Shown here one piece after another: positions 53,371-62,678 of a stretch of DNA of 64,000 nucleotides. Position numbers and translations under genes: made by a program. This stretch comes from Cognatishimia activa. GTDB lineage: Bacteria > Pseudomonadota > Alphaproteobacteria > Rhodobacterales > Rhodobacteraceae. The notes below the pieces were generated by a model. It ran no database searches and was not told the DNA's origin. It was given only the letters and a program-made list of their open reading frames with translations. The stretch covers positions 1,426,001 to 1,490,000 of the forward strand of contig NZ_CP060010.1 of assembly GCF_017798205.1 (NCBI RefSeq). The letters are read 5' to 3'. Each line of letters opens with the position of its first letter. The stretch's first letter is position 1.

Positions 53371-53402
53371 AAGGGCTTTTCCACGCGGGGAGAAGCCCTT
53401 TT
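53371..53402 (+). terminator. intrinsic terminator after the candidate RNA
   Basis: AAGGGCTT (53371-53378) pairs with AAGCCCTT (53393-53400) across a 14-base loop, and T residues follow. It lies 10 bases after the closing stem, giving the RNA a defined 3' end. Confidence 0.8.
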
Positions 53403-53447
53403 CGTTTGCCGGTTTCCATCTTTTAAGAAAGGCCCCAAAATAGCGCC

Positions 53448-53867
53448 ATGTTGCGCGTCACAGACGATATCACGATTGAGGACTGGGAAATCACAGAACA
53501 GTTCATCCGGGCTTCGGGGCCGGGTGGGCAGAATGTGAACAAGGTCTCCTCGGCGGTGGAGTTGCGGTTTGAGGCCGCGCGGTCTCCGAACCTGCCGCCG
53601 CAGGTGAAGGCGCGGCTAAAGCGATTGGCGGGACGGCGCTGGACCAAGGACGGCGCGTTGATCCTGCAATGTGATGAAACCCGCTCGCAGGTGCGTAATC
53701 GCGAGATCGTGCGCGAGCGGTTGGCCGCTTTGATCGAAAAGGCGCTGGTCGCGCCGAAGCGGCGGATCAAGACGAAACCGACCTATGGGTCTCAGCAACG
53801 GCGCTTGAAGGCCAAGAAGGTGCGCGGAGAGGTGAAGGCTCTGCGCGGAAAGGTAGGCGACGAGTAG
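53448..53867 (+). CDS. arfB: alternative ribosome-rescue factor ArfB (YaeJ)
   Basis: A 139-residue peptidyl-tRNA hydrolase that releases stalled ribosomes independently of tmRNA. The catalytic GGQ is at 26-28 in RASGPGGQNVNKVSSAVELR. The C-terminal tail is rich in Lys/Arg (RRLKAKKVRGEVKALRGK), as needed to enter the empty mRNA channel. It has the length of ArfB rather than release factors. The start ATG 53448 lacks a strong ribosome-binding site. Confidence 0.94.
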   Translation: MLRVTDDITIEDWEITEQFIRASGPGGQNVNKVSSAVELRFEAARSPNLPPQVKARLKRLAGRRWTKDGALILQCDETRSQVRNREIVRERLAALIEKALVAPKRRIKTKPTYGSQQRRLKAKKVRGEVKALRGKVGDE

Positions 53868-53926
53868 GGGCTTTGCCCCCTTGGGCTAGCGCCCAATTCC
53901 CCCAGGATATTTCGGCAAGAGAATGA
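53867..53926. repeat. Rhodobacterales-type intergenic repeat, copy 1
   Basis: GGGGC-TTT-GCCCC, GGGC-TAGC-GCCC, then a segment CCCCAGGATATTTCGGCAAG and GAATGA. The same order recurs at 58502-58610. It starts at the last base of the arfB stop. Confidence 0.6.
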
Positions 53927-53929
53927 GCT

Positions 53930-54799
53930 TTACGTCTTCTGCCCGCGCCACAAAATGAACAGGCCTGAGGCGACGATCATCAGCGACCCCCAGATCATTG
54001 GCGCGGTCAGGCTTTCGCCAAAGACGAATATGCCGAGGGCGAGACCAAACAACAGTCGCGAATACCGAAACGGCGTCACTGCTGAAACCTCTCCGGTCCG
54101 CATGGCGCGCATCAGAGCTGTATACGCGATGACGCCGACGCCGCAGGCGGCGGCCATGAGCAGGCCGGTTTCTAATCCGACTGTCACAAATGGTGCGTTT
54201 TCATAGACGGCAAAAAGGGCACCAGCGGCTATCAAGGCAAAGAAACCGTAGAGCCCAAGGATATTGGTGCTGAGCGAGGCCGGGGCTGCGCGGCTGGCGA
54301 GGTCACGACCGGCAAAGCCGAGCATGCCGAGGACAGCCAGGATCGAGAGCGGCGTGAAGCTGTCGCTGCCGGGTTGGATGATGATGATGACACCAGCGAG
54401 CCCCAGAAAGATCGCGCCCCAACGACGCCAGCCGACGGTCTCGCCGAACAAGGTTGCCGCCGCGCCGACGACGACGAGCGGGGTGGCCTGCAGGATCACC
54501 GTGGTGGACGACAAAGGCGTCAGCACGAAGGCAAGCGTATAGAACAAGCCACCAAAGACTTCGAAGACCGCGCGGACTAGCATCGGGCGAGAGGTCACTT
54601 CTTTGGGCACCAAAGGCGTGCCTTGCCGGCGTGCAAGGGCCGCGAAGATGAAAGCGCCGCCTGCTCCGAAAAGGACGAGGACCTGGTTGACGGGCAGGGT
54701 GGACGCAGCCGCTTTCAGCAAAGCATCCTCAATGGCAAAGAGGGCCATGGCAGCGATCATCCAGATGCTGCCGATTAGATTGGCGCGTTGAGCAGTCAT
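53930..54799 (-). CDS. EamA/DMT-family transporter
   Basis: A 289-residue protein with ten hydrophobic segments in two EamA halves (N-terminal IGSIWMIAAMALFAIEDALL; second half starting near 150). The family includes metabolite exporters; substrate unknown. It starts six bases after the stop of the winged-helix membrane protein, so the two are probably co-transcribed. Confidence 0.87.
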   Translation of the reverse strand: MTAQRANLIGSIWMIAAMALFAIEDALLKAAASTLPVNQVLVLFGAGGAFIFAALARRQGTPLVPKEVTSRPMLVRAVFEVFGGLFYTLAFVLTPLSSTTVILQATPLVVVGAAATLFGETVGWRRWGAIFLGLAGVIIIIQPGSDSFTPLSILAVLGMLGFAGRDLASRAAPASLSTNILGLYGFFALIAAGALFAVYENAPFVTVGLETGLLMAAACGVGVIAYTALMRAMRTGEVSAVTPFRYSRLLFGLALGIFVFGESLTAPMIWGSLMIVASGLFILWRGQKT

Positions 54800-54805
54800 T
54801 GTGTT

Positions 54806-55510
54806 TTAGAGAACCTTGATCACCGATTTATCGATGCCCAGCATATAGCCGCGCCGCGCGATGTTTTTCACCAAGAGCTCGCTGACCATCTGATTGCCCA
54901 AGGCGTCGCGCAGACGTTTGATGCGTGTAGCCCCCGCGGCCTCTTCGCAATCGGCTTGGGGTTTGCCTGATATGATCGCCTCGAGTTCAATGCCCGACAA
55001 CACGTCATCATCCATCCGCGCTTCGGCCAGAATCGAGAGGGTTTCCAGTGCCGCGTCCGTCAGTTTGAAGCCCATATTGTTCAGATAGACTTTCTTTTCG
55101 TCGCGGCTGATCAGCAGGGAATTCACCTGAATGCCGGATTTCTCGATCTGGGCCATGCGACGGTTCATGGCAATCAACATCACAAGGAACACAAGTGCTG
55201 CGATCATCATGCCTGTGGCAAAGATCAGCAGGACAAAGATGACCATGCGATAGCTGGAGAGAATCGCGGCAAAGGCTGTGCCGGATTGCGCGAGGATCTC
55301 TAGCAGCTTCAATTCCGCCTGTTTGGTCAGATCATCGTTTTCGACGAAAAGCCGCTCGACCCGCATGTTAAACGCATTGGCGTCCGGCAGCGTCAAAAGC
55401 AAAACCGCGCCCGCCCCTGCAAGGATCACCACAATCGCGATAATCCCAAAGGTGACGACGCGCCCACCTATTTGGCGCGATTCAATAGCGGAGATAGAAC
55501 TGTCCTGCAT
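54806..55510 (-). CDS. membrane-bound winged-helix protein, putative regulator
   Basis: A 234-residue protein with two membrane segments at about 18-39 and 89-115, enclosing a roughly 50-residue periplasmic loop. A cytoplasmic C-terminus of about 132-226 follows. That part resembles an OmpR-type winged helix (LTDAALETLSILAEAR, IKRLRDALGNQM, LLVKNIARRGYMLG). ATG 55510 follows AGGAGAG. The arrangement is the reverse of ToxR/CadC, where the DNA-binding domain is N-terminal. A regulatory role is inference. It overlaps the upstream secreted-protein gene by 29 bases. Confidence 0.65.
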   Translation of the reverse strand: MQDSSISAIESRQIGGRVVTFGIIAIVVILAGAGAVLLLTLPDANAFNMRVERLFVENDDLTKQAELKLLEILAQSGTAFAAILSSYRMVIFVLLIFATGMMIAALVFLVMLIAMNRRMAQIEKSGIQVNSLLISRDEKKVYLNNMGFKLTDAALETLSILAEARMDDDVLSGIELEAIISGKPQADCEEAAGATRIKRLRDALGNQMVSELLVKNIARRGYMLGIDKSVIKVL

Positions 55511-55769
55511 CGCTTTGTCTCTCCTGAAGTCCGGATGAGTCAAAGACTGACAGAACATTAAGCAAAACCCAACCGCCCTGTGTCAAACGAAGCCTCAATT
55601 CTTGAGTAGCATTCGCTTTCGTGCAGTCACCGCGCACTTCGGCCACCCCATAATGGAGCTTCAGCGGGTTGTCCTGCTTGGCTTTATAGTCGGCAAAACA
55701 CGCCGCATGGGCAGGAGAGGACAAGGCCAGCGTGGCGGCCGTCAAACATATGAGAGCTGTTGTTTTCAT
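55482..55769 (-). CDS. small secreted hypothetical protein
   Basis: A 95-residue protein with a signal peptide at 1-22 (MKTTALICLTAATLALSSPA, HA). The mature part has two cysteines (ACFADYK, RGDCTK) that could form a disulfide, plus LKLHYGVAEV, GGWVLLNVLS and a terminal AGQFYLRY. No family name is recognised. ATG 55769 is used. Its 3' end overlaps the membrane winged-helix gene by 29 bases, suggesting a shared transcript. Confidence 0.72.
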   Translation of the reverse strand: MKTTALICLTAATLALSSPAHAACFADYKAKQDNPLKLHYGVAEVRGDCTKANATQELRLRLTQGGWVLLNVLSVFDSSGLQERQSDAGQFYLRY

Positions 55770-55967
55770 GGCTAAGACATTGGGTGAATCGGGTTGGTTA
55801 TTCAATATCAACGCCGCGATTGACGCGTGTTATCCGATATCATTGTGGTGTTATTGCCTGACTTTCGGGGGTCGGGCCAGTGTCGGCTCATCAGGTCGCA
55901 ACCTTCTGCTGAACGCGGCCACTCAGTTTGAAAACGACACGCAAAAGACCCTCGAAAGGAAACCCTC

Positions 55968-56417
55968 ATGTCCCGTAAGTTTATCTCTTCCATCATGATC
56001 GCTGCCATCGCTGCTACCAGCCTGAGCTTCTCGGCGGCACCCGCAAAGGCAAATGACGATCTCGCGAAATTCCTGGTTGGCGCAACTGCGCTGGTCATCA
56101 TTGGCAAAGCGATTTCGGACAACAACCGCAACAATCAGCCATCCCGTGCTTACACGTCACACCGCCCAGAGCCGGAGCCTAAGAAAGTGCGCAAACCCCG
56201 CCGCTATGCGCTGACTGCGGCCTGTGTGCGTCGCCACAATACCTATGACGGCAAGGTAAAGGTCTTTGGTCAGAAATGCCTGCAAAACCACTACCACTAC
56301 GCCGACAGCCTGCCGCGTCACTGCAAAGTGCGTCTGGCCACCACCAAAGGCACCAAGCGCGGCTACTCTATCCCCTGCCTGCGCAACGAAGGCTACTACA
56401 TCGTCAGCAGCAAATAA
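55968..56417 (+). CDS. small secreted basic protein, hypothetical
   Basis: A 149-residue protein. Its signal peptide ends near SAAPAKAND (about 29). A short hydrophobic stretch FLVGATALVIIGKAI follows, then a Pro/Lys-rich linker. The C-terminal domain has four cysteines (ACVRR, GQKCLQN, RHCKVR, IPCLRN) that could form two disulfides. ATG 55968 follows AAAGGAAA. A terminator lies about 50 bases after the stop. Possibly cell-envelope associated; function unknown. Confidence 0.72.
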   Translation: MSRKFISSIMIAAIAATSLSFSAAPAKANDDLAKFLVGATALVIIGKAISDNNRNNQPSRAYTSHRPEPEPKKVRKPRRYALTAACVRRHNTYDGKVKVFGQKCLQNHYHYADSLPRHCKVRLATTKGTKRGYSIPCLRNEGYYIVSSK

Positions 56418-56473
56418 CACATCGAGCCCTCGGGGGCGGTCCCTTGCATCCCCACGCAATGCCCTCGATGAAA

Positions 56474-56501
56474 ACCGGCGCCCCTCGGCGCCGGTTTTTT
56501 G
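56474..56501 (+). terminator. intrinsic terminator before rnhB
   Basis: ACCGGCGCC (56474-56482) and GGCGCCGGT (56487-56495) form a perfect nine-base stem with loop CCTC, followed by a run of Ts. It closes the secreted-protein transcript. Confidence 0.92.
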
Positions 56502-56537
56502 TTGCGCTTGGCGGATGGATTGGCTTTCAAGAGGGGC

Positions 56538-57143
56538 ATGAGTTTACCGGACTATCATCTCGAAGAATTGGCGATCTTGCGCGGCGCATCTGTCGTGGCA
56601 GGTGTGGACGAAGTCGGACGCGGCCCGCTGGCGGGGCCGGTCATGGCGGCTGCGGTTATCCTGCATCCTGATCGTATTCCCGAGGGGCTGAACGACTCAA
56701 AGAAGCTCAGCAAAAAACGCCGCGAAGCGCTCTACGATCAGATCCTCGAGGTTGCGGACGTGGGGTTCGGGGAAGCCTCAGTTGCGGAAATCGACGAGAT
56801 CAACATTCTGCGGGCCAGTCATCTGGCGATGGTGCGTGCGGTTCAGGATCTGTCGGGGCGGCCAGATTATGTGCTGGTGGATGGCAAAATGATCCCGCGC
56901 GGGTTGAATATTCGGGCCGAGGGCGTGGTCAAAGGCGACACAAAAAGTGTTTCAATTTCAGCGGCTTCAATTGTGGCGAAAATAAGGCGCGACCGATTGA
57001 TGGAGTCTTTGGCGCAACAGTTCCCCGGATATGGTTGGGAAAGAAACATGGGATACCCCACCAAAGAGCACAAATCTGCGCTCATCAGCCTGGGGATAAC
57101 CCCACATCATAGGCGTTCTTTTAAGCCTGTACACAACATATAG
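56538..57143 (+). CDS. rnhB: ribonuclease HII
   Basis: A 201-residue RNase H2 that removes ribonucleotides from DNA. It has the first catalytic motif GVDEVGRGPLAG, then NDSKKLS, VDGK and KGDTKSVSISAASIVAK. ATG 56538 is preferred over an upstream frame because GAGGGG lies just before it and conserved sequence starts after it. It is followed in the same direction by ccrM, an arrangement seen in other alphaproteobacteria. Confidence 0.95.
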   Translation: MSLPDYHLEELAILRGASVVAGVDEVGRGPLAGPVMAAAVILHPDRIPEGLNDSKKLSKKRREALYDQILEVADVGFGEASVAEIDEINILRASHLAMVRAVQDLSGRPDYVLVDGKMIPRGLNIRAEGVVKGDTKSVSISAASIVAKIRRDRLMESLAQQFPGYGWERNMGYPTKEHKSALISLGITPHHRRSFKPVHNI

Positions 57144-57168
57144 TGGCAAGCAAAAAACCTAACCTGCT

Positions 57169-57207
57169 GATTCAAAAAAGAAATTGACGCGGGACTCGTC
57201 ATGACTC
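57169..57207. promoter_or_regulatory. cluster of three GANTC sites upstream of ccrM
   Basis: GATTC (57169-57173), GACTC (57193-57197) and GACTC (57203-57207) lie within 39 bases, 52-91 bases before the ccrM start. GANTC is the recognition sequence of CcrM, so methylation state could feed back on its own promoter. Confidence 0.6.
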
Positions 57208-57220
57208 ATCCTGTGGATAA

Positions 57221-58375
<1,155 letters not shown>

Positions 58376-58466
58376 TCCGGCCCTAGCAAGATCCGGTGGG
58401 CACACATCGGAAAAGAATGTACCGCCAGTGTCCAAGGGCCATCAGGCCCGCGGCACGGACGACTTC

Positions 58467-58492
58467 GCCCCGCCTTTTGGCGGGGCTTTTTT
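58467..58492 (+). terminator. intrinsic terminator after ccrM
   Basis: GCCCCGCC (58467-58474) and GGCGGGGC (58479-58486) form a perfect stem with a TTTT loop and six Ts. Confidence 0.92.
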
Positions 58493-58501
58493 ATGCGGGT
58501 C

Positions 58502-58610
58502 GGGGCTTTGCCCCCTTGGCCTGCGGCCTGGGCTCCGCCCGTTCGACCCTCAAAAGCTCCTCGAGCTTTTGCAGGACGGGCCTCACCCCAGAGTATTTTG
58601 GCAAGATGAA
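58502..58610. repeat. Rhodobacterales-type intergenic repeat, copy 2
   Basis: GGGGC-TTT-GCCCC is followed by GGCCTGCGGCC, a hairpin AAAAGCTC-CTC-GAGCTTTT, and then CCCCAGAGTATTTTGGCAAG and ATGAAA. It has the same element order as 53867-53926 but with an extra inner hairpin. Confidence 0.6.
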
Positions 58611-58622
58611 AGTGAGGGTCGC

Positions 58623-59108
58623 CTAGAGCGGTTTGCGCATGCTTAGTCGACCTTCGAGGATCGTGGCCCCAAATCGTTCATAGAAGCGGATGCCGTCTGC
58701 GTTGTCGGATTTGACGTGCCAATCTATGCGGCAGGCACCTTTTCGGTTGGCATAGGCTTGAACCCACTCCATCAGAGCCCGCCCGATGTTCTGACCACGC
58801 GCCTCTGGGAGGACGAAAAGCTCTTTTAGATCGATTTGCGTCCAGTTATCCGGGCGTGGGTCGCTAATCGAGGTGACGCGTGCGACGGCGACGAGACCGA
58901 GCGAGCGCCCGTCAGTTCCCCAGGCAATGATGAGGTCATGGGGCGTCTCTTCATCAAGCAAACGCTTGATGTGCCGCGCGCATGTGGCGTCATCTGGTGC
59001 CGCGGCGTTTGGCGTTTCATGCGCGTAGAGAGCTTGAAACAGTGGCTCCAAGGCAGCGATGTCACTCGGTTGGGCCAATGCGACATGGGATAGTTTCGAT
59101 TGCGACAT
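58623..59108 (-). CDS. GNAT-family N-acetyltransferase
   Basis: A 161-residue GNAT protein. The acetyl-CoA-binding motif is LPEARGQNIGRALMEW near 100-115, followed by the C-terminal GACRIDWHVKSDNADGIRFY. The substrate is unknown. It lies three bases downstream of alkB on the same strand, so they are probably co-transcribed. Confidence 0.88.
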   Translation of the reverse strand: MSQSKLSHVALAQPSDIAALEPLFQALYAHETPNAAAPDDATCARHIKRLLDEETPHDLIIAWGTDGRSLGLVAVARVTSISDPRPDNWTQIDLKELFVLPEARGQNIGRALMEWVQAYANRKGACRIDWHVKSDNADGIRFYERFGATILEGRLSMRKPL

Positions 59109-59111
59109 CGT

Positions 59112-60245
59112 CTATCTCGGCATAGGCGTTTGCGCTTTGTTGTAGGCTGTCCAGTCCTCGATCTCGGGATAAAACTGTTTGCGCCACGCGCGGACACGCG
59201 GGTTCATAACCCGCCGCCAGATGGGCGGCATCATCGCAACCATGGTCATGATCGGGTAGCCATAGGGCAGTTGGGGTGCTTCGTCCTCGGTGTAGTTCTG
59301 CAAAAGCGGGAAGCGTCGGTCGGGTTTGTAGTGGTGGTCCGAGTGGCGCTGCAGGTTGATCAGCAGCCAGTTCGAGGCCTTATGCGCCGCGTTCCAGCTG
59401 TGGCGGGGTTTGACGTGTTCATATTTGCCATCGCCCAGGTGTTCGCGCGTGAGGCCATAGTGTTCGATGTAGTTGACCAGTTCCAATTGCCAGATCGCGA
59501 TCCAAGCTTGCCAGAGGAACAAGGCGACTCCGAGCCAGCCTGCGAGCCAGAAGGCGAGCGCTAGAGCGAGGGCCTGCAGGATAAGATAGCGCCAGAAGGG
59601 GTTGCCGAATGCCCATACCGGTTTTTTCTTGCGCGCGAGCATGGCTTTTTCGGCACCCCATGCGGAGCGAAGCGTGGTCCAGATCACGCGGGGAAAGACG
59701 CGGTGGAAGCCTTGGTTATAGCGCGCCGTCACCGGATCGCGCGGGGTGGCGACGTAGCGGTGATGCACCAAAAGGTGCTCAGAGCGGAAATGCGAATAGA
59801 GCACCATCGCGAGGAGGATGTCGCCGAGCCAGCGCTCCCAAGCAGGTTTTTGGTGCATGAGTTCATGGGAATAGTTGATCCCAACAGTGCCCGTCAGAAC
59901 GCCAACGCCAAAGAAGAGGCCGATGAGTTCCCATATGCCTAGATGATCCGTTGAACCTACGTAGGCCATAAGCCCAAAGAGCGTTCCGGCCTGCAGAAAG
60001 GGCCAGAGGATTGTGATCAGGCGGTACCAAAAGATCGTGCTGTCGTCGGTCTGCGGGTCCGCGTTTTCCAGATAAAGCCCGGTGAAAGCATCCAAGAGCG
60101 CAAAGAGATACCACGTCGCCACGGGTACAGCGATCAGCCACCAGCCGCCGTTGATCGCGCCCATCCACGCCAAGGGCACCAGAATAAACGACGACCAGAA
60201 AGGGAGTGCGCTTTGGAGTTTGCTCAGTTGCGCCTTGGGGATCAT
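59112..60245 (-). CDS. alkB: alkane 1-monooxygenase-type diiron hydroxylase
   Basis: A 377-residue integral membrane hydroxylase of the AlkB family with about six hydrophobic segments. The histidine boxes are NYSHELMHQ (H127, H131), SEHLLVHHRY (H157, H161, H162) and LQRHSDHHYKP, plus NYIEHYGL. These bind the diiron centre for terminal oxidation of medium-chain alkanes. No rubredoxin or reductase gene is adjacent, so electron donors must be encoded elsewhere. The substrate range cannot be read from sequence. Confidence 0.9.
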   Translation of the reverse strand: MIPKAQLSKLQSALPFWSSFILVPLAWMGAINGGWWLIAVPVATWYLFALLDAFTGLYLENADPQTDDSTIFWYRLITILWPFLQAGTLFGLMAYVGSTDHLGIWELIGLFFGVGVLTGTVGINYSHELMHQKPAWERWLGDILLAMVLYSHFRSEHLLVHHRYVATPRDPVTARYNQGFHRVFPRVIWTTLRSAWGAEKAMLARKKKPVWAFGNPFWRYLILQALALALAFWLAGWLGVALFLWQAWIAIWQLELVNYIEHYGLTREHLGDGKYEHVKPRHSWNAAHKASNWLLINLQRHSDHHYKPDRRFPLLQNYTEDEAPQLPYGYPIMTMVAMMPPIWRRVMNPRVRAWRKQFYPEIEDWTAYNKAQTPMPR

Positions 60246-60311
60246 GGGGGTGATCTCTCGTTGATGCGGGTTGGGTCAACTATGGCGAGGCCCGCGCCGC
60301 GTGGCAACGTT

Positions 60312-61364
60312 TCAGAGGTCTTTCGTTAGGTCAAAGGCCTTGCGGAACACGGTTGGGAGGTCTGAGGGGCGGAAATCGGCTAGCTCGATAAAATCGCCCT
60401 GTTTGGGTTTGCGATCCATCGGAACCAGCGCGGTTTTGACGGTCAGGCGTAGGTGGAAATGTGTGAAGGTATGGCGGGCTTCGGTGGGTAGCTCTTTCCA
60501 TTCCGCACGGATGGGGTGTGGGTGATCTGGCACCTCTGCTTCGGCCCATTCCGAGCCGGGCCAACCGAGCATGCCGCCCAAAAGCCCCTGATCGGGGCGG
60601 CGTTCCAGAAGGTAGGCTCCGTCGACGCGGCGGGCGATATAAACGGTGCCCAAGCGGATCGGTTTGGGTTTCTTTGGCGTCTTTTTGGGCAGCTCAGACG
60701 CTGTGCCTTGGATGCGCGCGCAGCAGGCACTACGCCATGGACAGATCCCGCAAGCAGGGTTCTTTGGTGTGCAGATGGTGGCACCGAGGTCCATGACGGC
60801 TTGGGCATAATCTCCGGGGCGCTGGTCTGGTGTCAGAGCGTCGGCAAATTCAGTCAGCGCAGGTTTGGCGGCGGGCAAGGGCGTGTGGTGATCGTAGATC
60901 CGCGCCATGACGCGTTCGACGTTGCCGTCTACGACTGTGGCTTTGCGATCAAAGGCAATCGAAGCGACGGCGGCGGCGGTATAGGGGCCGATGCCGGGGA
61001 GGTCGCGTAGGCCTGCCTCTGTGTCTGGGAAGACACCTCCGAGTTCATGCGCAACAACGCGGGCGCATTTCAGCAGGTTTCTGGCGCGGGCGTAGTACCC
61101 AAGACCGGCCCATTCTCCCATCACGTCTTCGTCGCGGGCGTCGGCGAGGTCTGTGACCGTGGGCCAGCGCTCTGTGAAGCGCCGGAAATAGTCTTTGACC
61201 GCGGCAACGGTGGTCTGCTGCAACATGATCTCGGACATCCAGATCCGGTAGGGTTCCGGCATGACGCCTGCCCGACGCTCCGCAGGCCCAACACGCCACG
61301 GCATTTTACGGGCGTGCCGGTCGTACCATTCCAAGAGGTCCGCGGCTTTTGGCTGGTCACGCAA
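60312..61364 (-). CDS. mutY: A/G-specific adenine glycosylase
   Basis: A 350-residue base-excision enzyme that removes A opposite 8-oxoG. Catalytic E45 is in SEIMLQQTTV, and the HhH motif LPGIGPYTAAAVA is followed by VVDGNVERV with D146. The Fe-S cluster cysteines occur as CTPKNPACGICPWRSAC. A NUDIX-like C-terminal domain reads the lesion. The start is TTG 61364, with GAGGG upstream; no better in-frame start precedes the active site. Divergent from the DUF721 gene. Confidence 0.95.
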   Translation of the reverse strand: MRDQPKAADLLEWYDRHARKMPWRVGPAERRAGVMPEPYRIWMSEIMLQQTTVAAVKDYFRRFTERWPTVTDLADARDEDVMGEWAGLGYYARARNLLKCARVVAHELGGVFPDTEAGLRDLPGIGPYTAAAVASIAFDRKATVVDGNVERVMARIYDHHTPLPAAKPALTEFADALTPDQRPGDYAQAVMDLGATICTPKNPACGICPWRSACCARIQGTASELPKKTPKKPKPIRLGTVYIARRVDGAYLLERRPDQGLLGGMLGWPGSEWAEAEVPDHPHPIRAEWKELPTEARHTFTHFHLRLTVKTALVPMDRKPKQGDFIELADFRPSDLPTVFRKAFDLTKDL

Positions 61365-61451
61365 CTGTTATTCCCTCAGTATGCTGCTGGCGCTGGCCTA
61401 TCTGGCCCGTGGCACTAAGATAGCGCCAGCAAGAAACATGCAAGGGGTCTC

Positions 61452-61967
61452 ATGCAGAGGCGGTCTCGAAAAGGCTTTCAACGTACCTCATCGCTTTTGC
61501 GGGACCGGATCCGCAAGGCGGGCGAGACGCGTGGGTTTGCTGTGACCCGTGTGTTGACCCATTGGGCAGAGATTGTCGGGCAGGATATGGCTGCGATCTG
61601 TAAGCCCGTGGATGTCAAATACGGCCGCCAAGGGTTCGGAGCCACTCTGACCGTGCTGACCACGGGCGCGCAGGCCCCGATGTTAGAAATGCAGAAAGAA
61701 AAGCTGCGCGAGAAGGTGAATGCGGCCTATGGCTACAATGCCATCACCAAGCTGCATATCACGCAAACAGCACCGATTGGCTTTGCTGAAGGGCAAGCGC
61801 AGTTTGCCTCCGCCCCAAAGCCTGCTGAAAAAACCATCGATCCCGAGGCCGCAAAAGAGGCGCAGGCCATGGCCGCCCCTGTCGGGGATCAAGACTTGCG
61901 AAAGGCGCTTGAACGTCTGGCGGGTAACGTCCTATCCAAAGAAAAATTCAAAGGTAGATCTGAATGA
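61452..61967 (+). CDS. DUF721 (DciA-like) protein
   Basis: A 171-residue protein. The N-terminal 100 residues match the DUF721/DciA pattern: LTHWAEIVGQDMAAICKPVD, LTVLTTGAQAPMLEM and INAAYGY-like VNAAYGYNAITKL. DciA proteins help load the replicative helicase in many bacteria. The C-terminus is an Ala/Glu-rich linker and a short helix. ATG 61452 follows AAGGGG. The stop overlaps the dsbA start as ATGA. Confidence 0.85.
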   Translation: MQRRSRKGFQRTSSLLRDRIRKAGETRGFAVTRVLTHWAEIVGQDMAAICKPVDVKYGRQGFGATLTVLTTGAQAPMLEMQKEKLREKVNAAYGYNAITKLHITQTAPIGFAEGQAQFASAPKPAEKTIDPEAAKEAQAMAAPVGDQDLRKALERLAGNVLSKEKFKGRSE

Positions 61968-62629
61968 ACCGTATGATTCCTCTGGCGATTGTTGTCGCCG
62001 CGATTATCGCCGCTGGGGCGTATTTCCTGATGCAGGGCAATGTGACCGAGGTGGAGGTCACTCAGATCGAAACCCCGGCAGAGCCTGAAAACGCAGATGC
62101 CGCAGCATCGGCCATTCCTGACATGGTCTTGGGCGATGCAAATGCGCCGATCACCATGATCGAATATGCGTCTTACACCTGCCCGCATTGTGGGTCTTTC
62201 CACCAGAACACCTATCCGCAGCTGAAGGCGGATTATATCGACACGGGCAAAGTGAAATTTGTCTTCCGCGAAGTCTATTTTGATCGCTTTGGTCTTTGGG
62301 CATCCATGATTGCGCGGTGTGGCGGTCAGGAACGTTTCTTTGGCATCACAGATCTGATGTTCAAAACCCAGGCCGAATGGACCCGCGCCGGTGAACCGGT
62401 CGCGATCGCGGATGAGCTGCGCAAGATCGGTCGCATCGCAGGTCTGAACGACGACGAACTGAACGCCTGCCTGCAGAACGAAGAAAGCGCGCAGACTTTG
62501 GTTGAGTGGTTCCAGACCAACGCAGCGCGCGATGATATCAACTCGACACCGTCTTTCGTTATCAATGGCACGAAATACGGCAATATGAGCTATGCCGAGA
62601 TGAAAGAACTTCTGGACGGTATGCTGTAA
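61964..62629 (+). CDS. DsbA-family thiol-disulfide protein
   Basis: A 221-residue periplasmic thioredoxin-fold protein. It has an N-terminal signal anchor (about 4-23), an acidic linker, and the active site CPHC (C73, C76) in YTCPHCGSFH, with the cis-proline region near NSTPSFVINGTKY. It oxidises or isomerises exported proteins. It is translationally coupled to the DUF721 gene, and a terminator follows. Resembles the BdbD/DsbA_4-like group. Confidence 0.9.
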   Translation: MNRMIPLAIVVAAIIAAGAYFLMQGNVTEVEVTQIETPAEPENADAAASAIPDMVLGDANAPITMIEYASYTCPHCGSFHQNTYPQLKADYIDTGKVKFVFREVYFDRFGLWASMIARCGGQERFFGITDLMFKTQAEWTRAGEPVAIADELRKIGRIAGLNDDELNACLQNEESAQTLVEWFQTNAARDDINSTPSFVINGTKYGNMSYAEMKELLDGML

Positions 62630-62653
62630 GCATCTGAGCAGTTCAAAGTCATG

Positions 62654-62678
62654 CGCCCGGGCCAGTCCCGGGCGTTTT
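62654..62678 (+). terminator. intrinsic terminator after the dsbA-type gene
   Basis: CGCCCGGG (62654-62661) pairs perfectly with CCCGGGCG (62667-62674), loop CCAGT, then TTTT. It abuts the end of the convergent lpxK gene. Confidence 0.88.
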
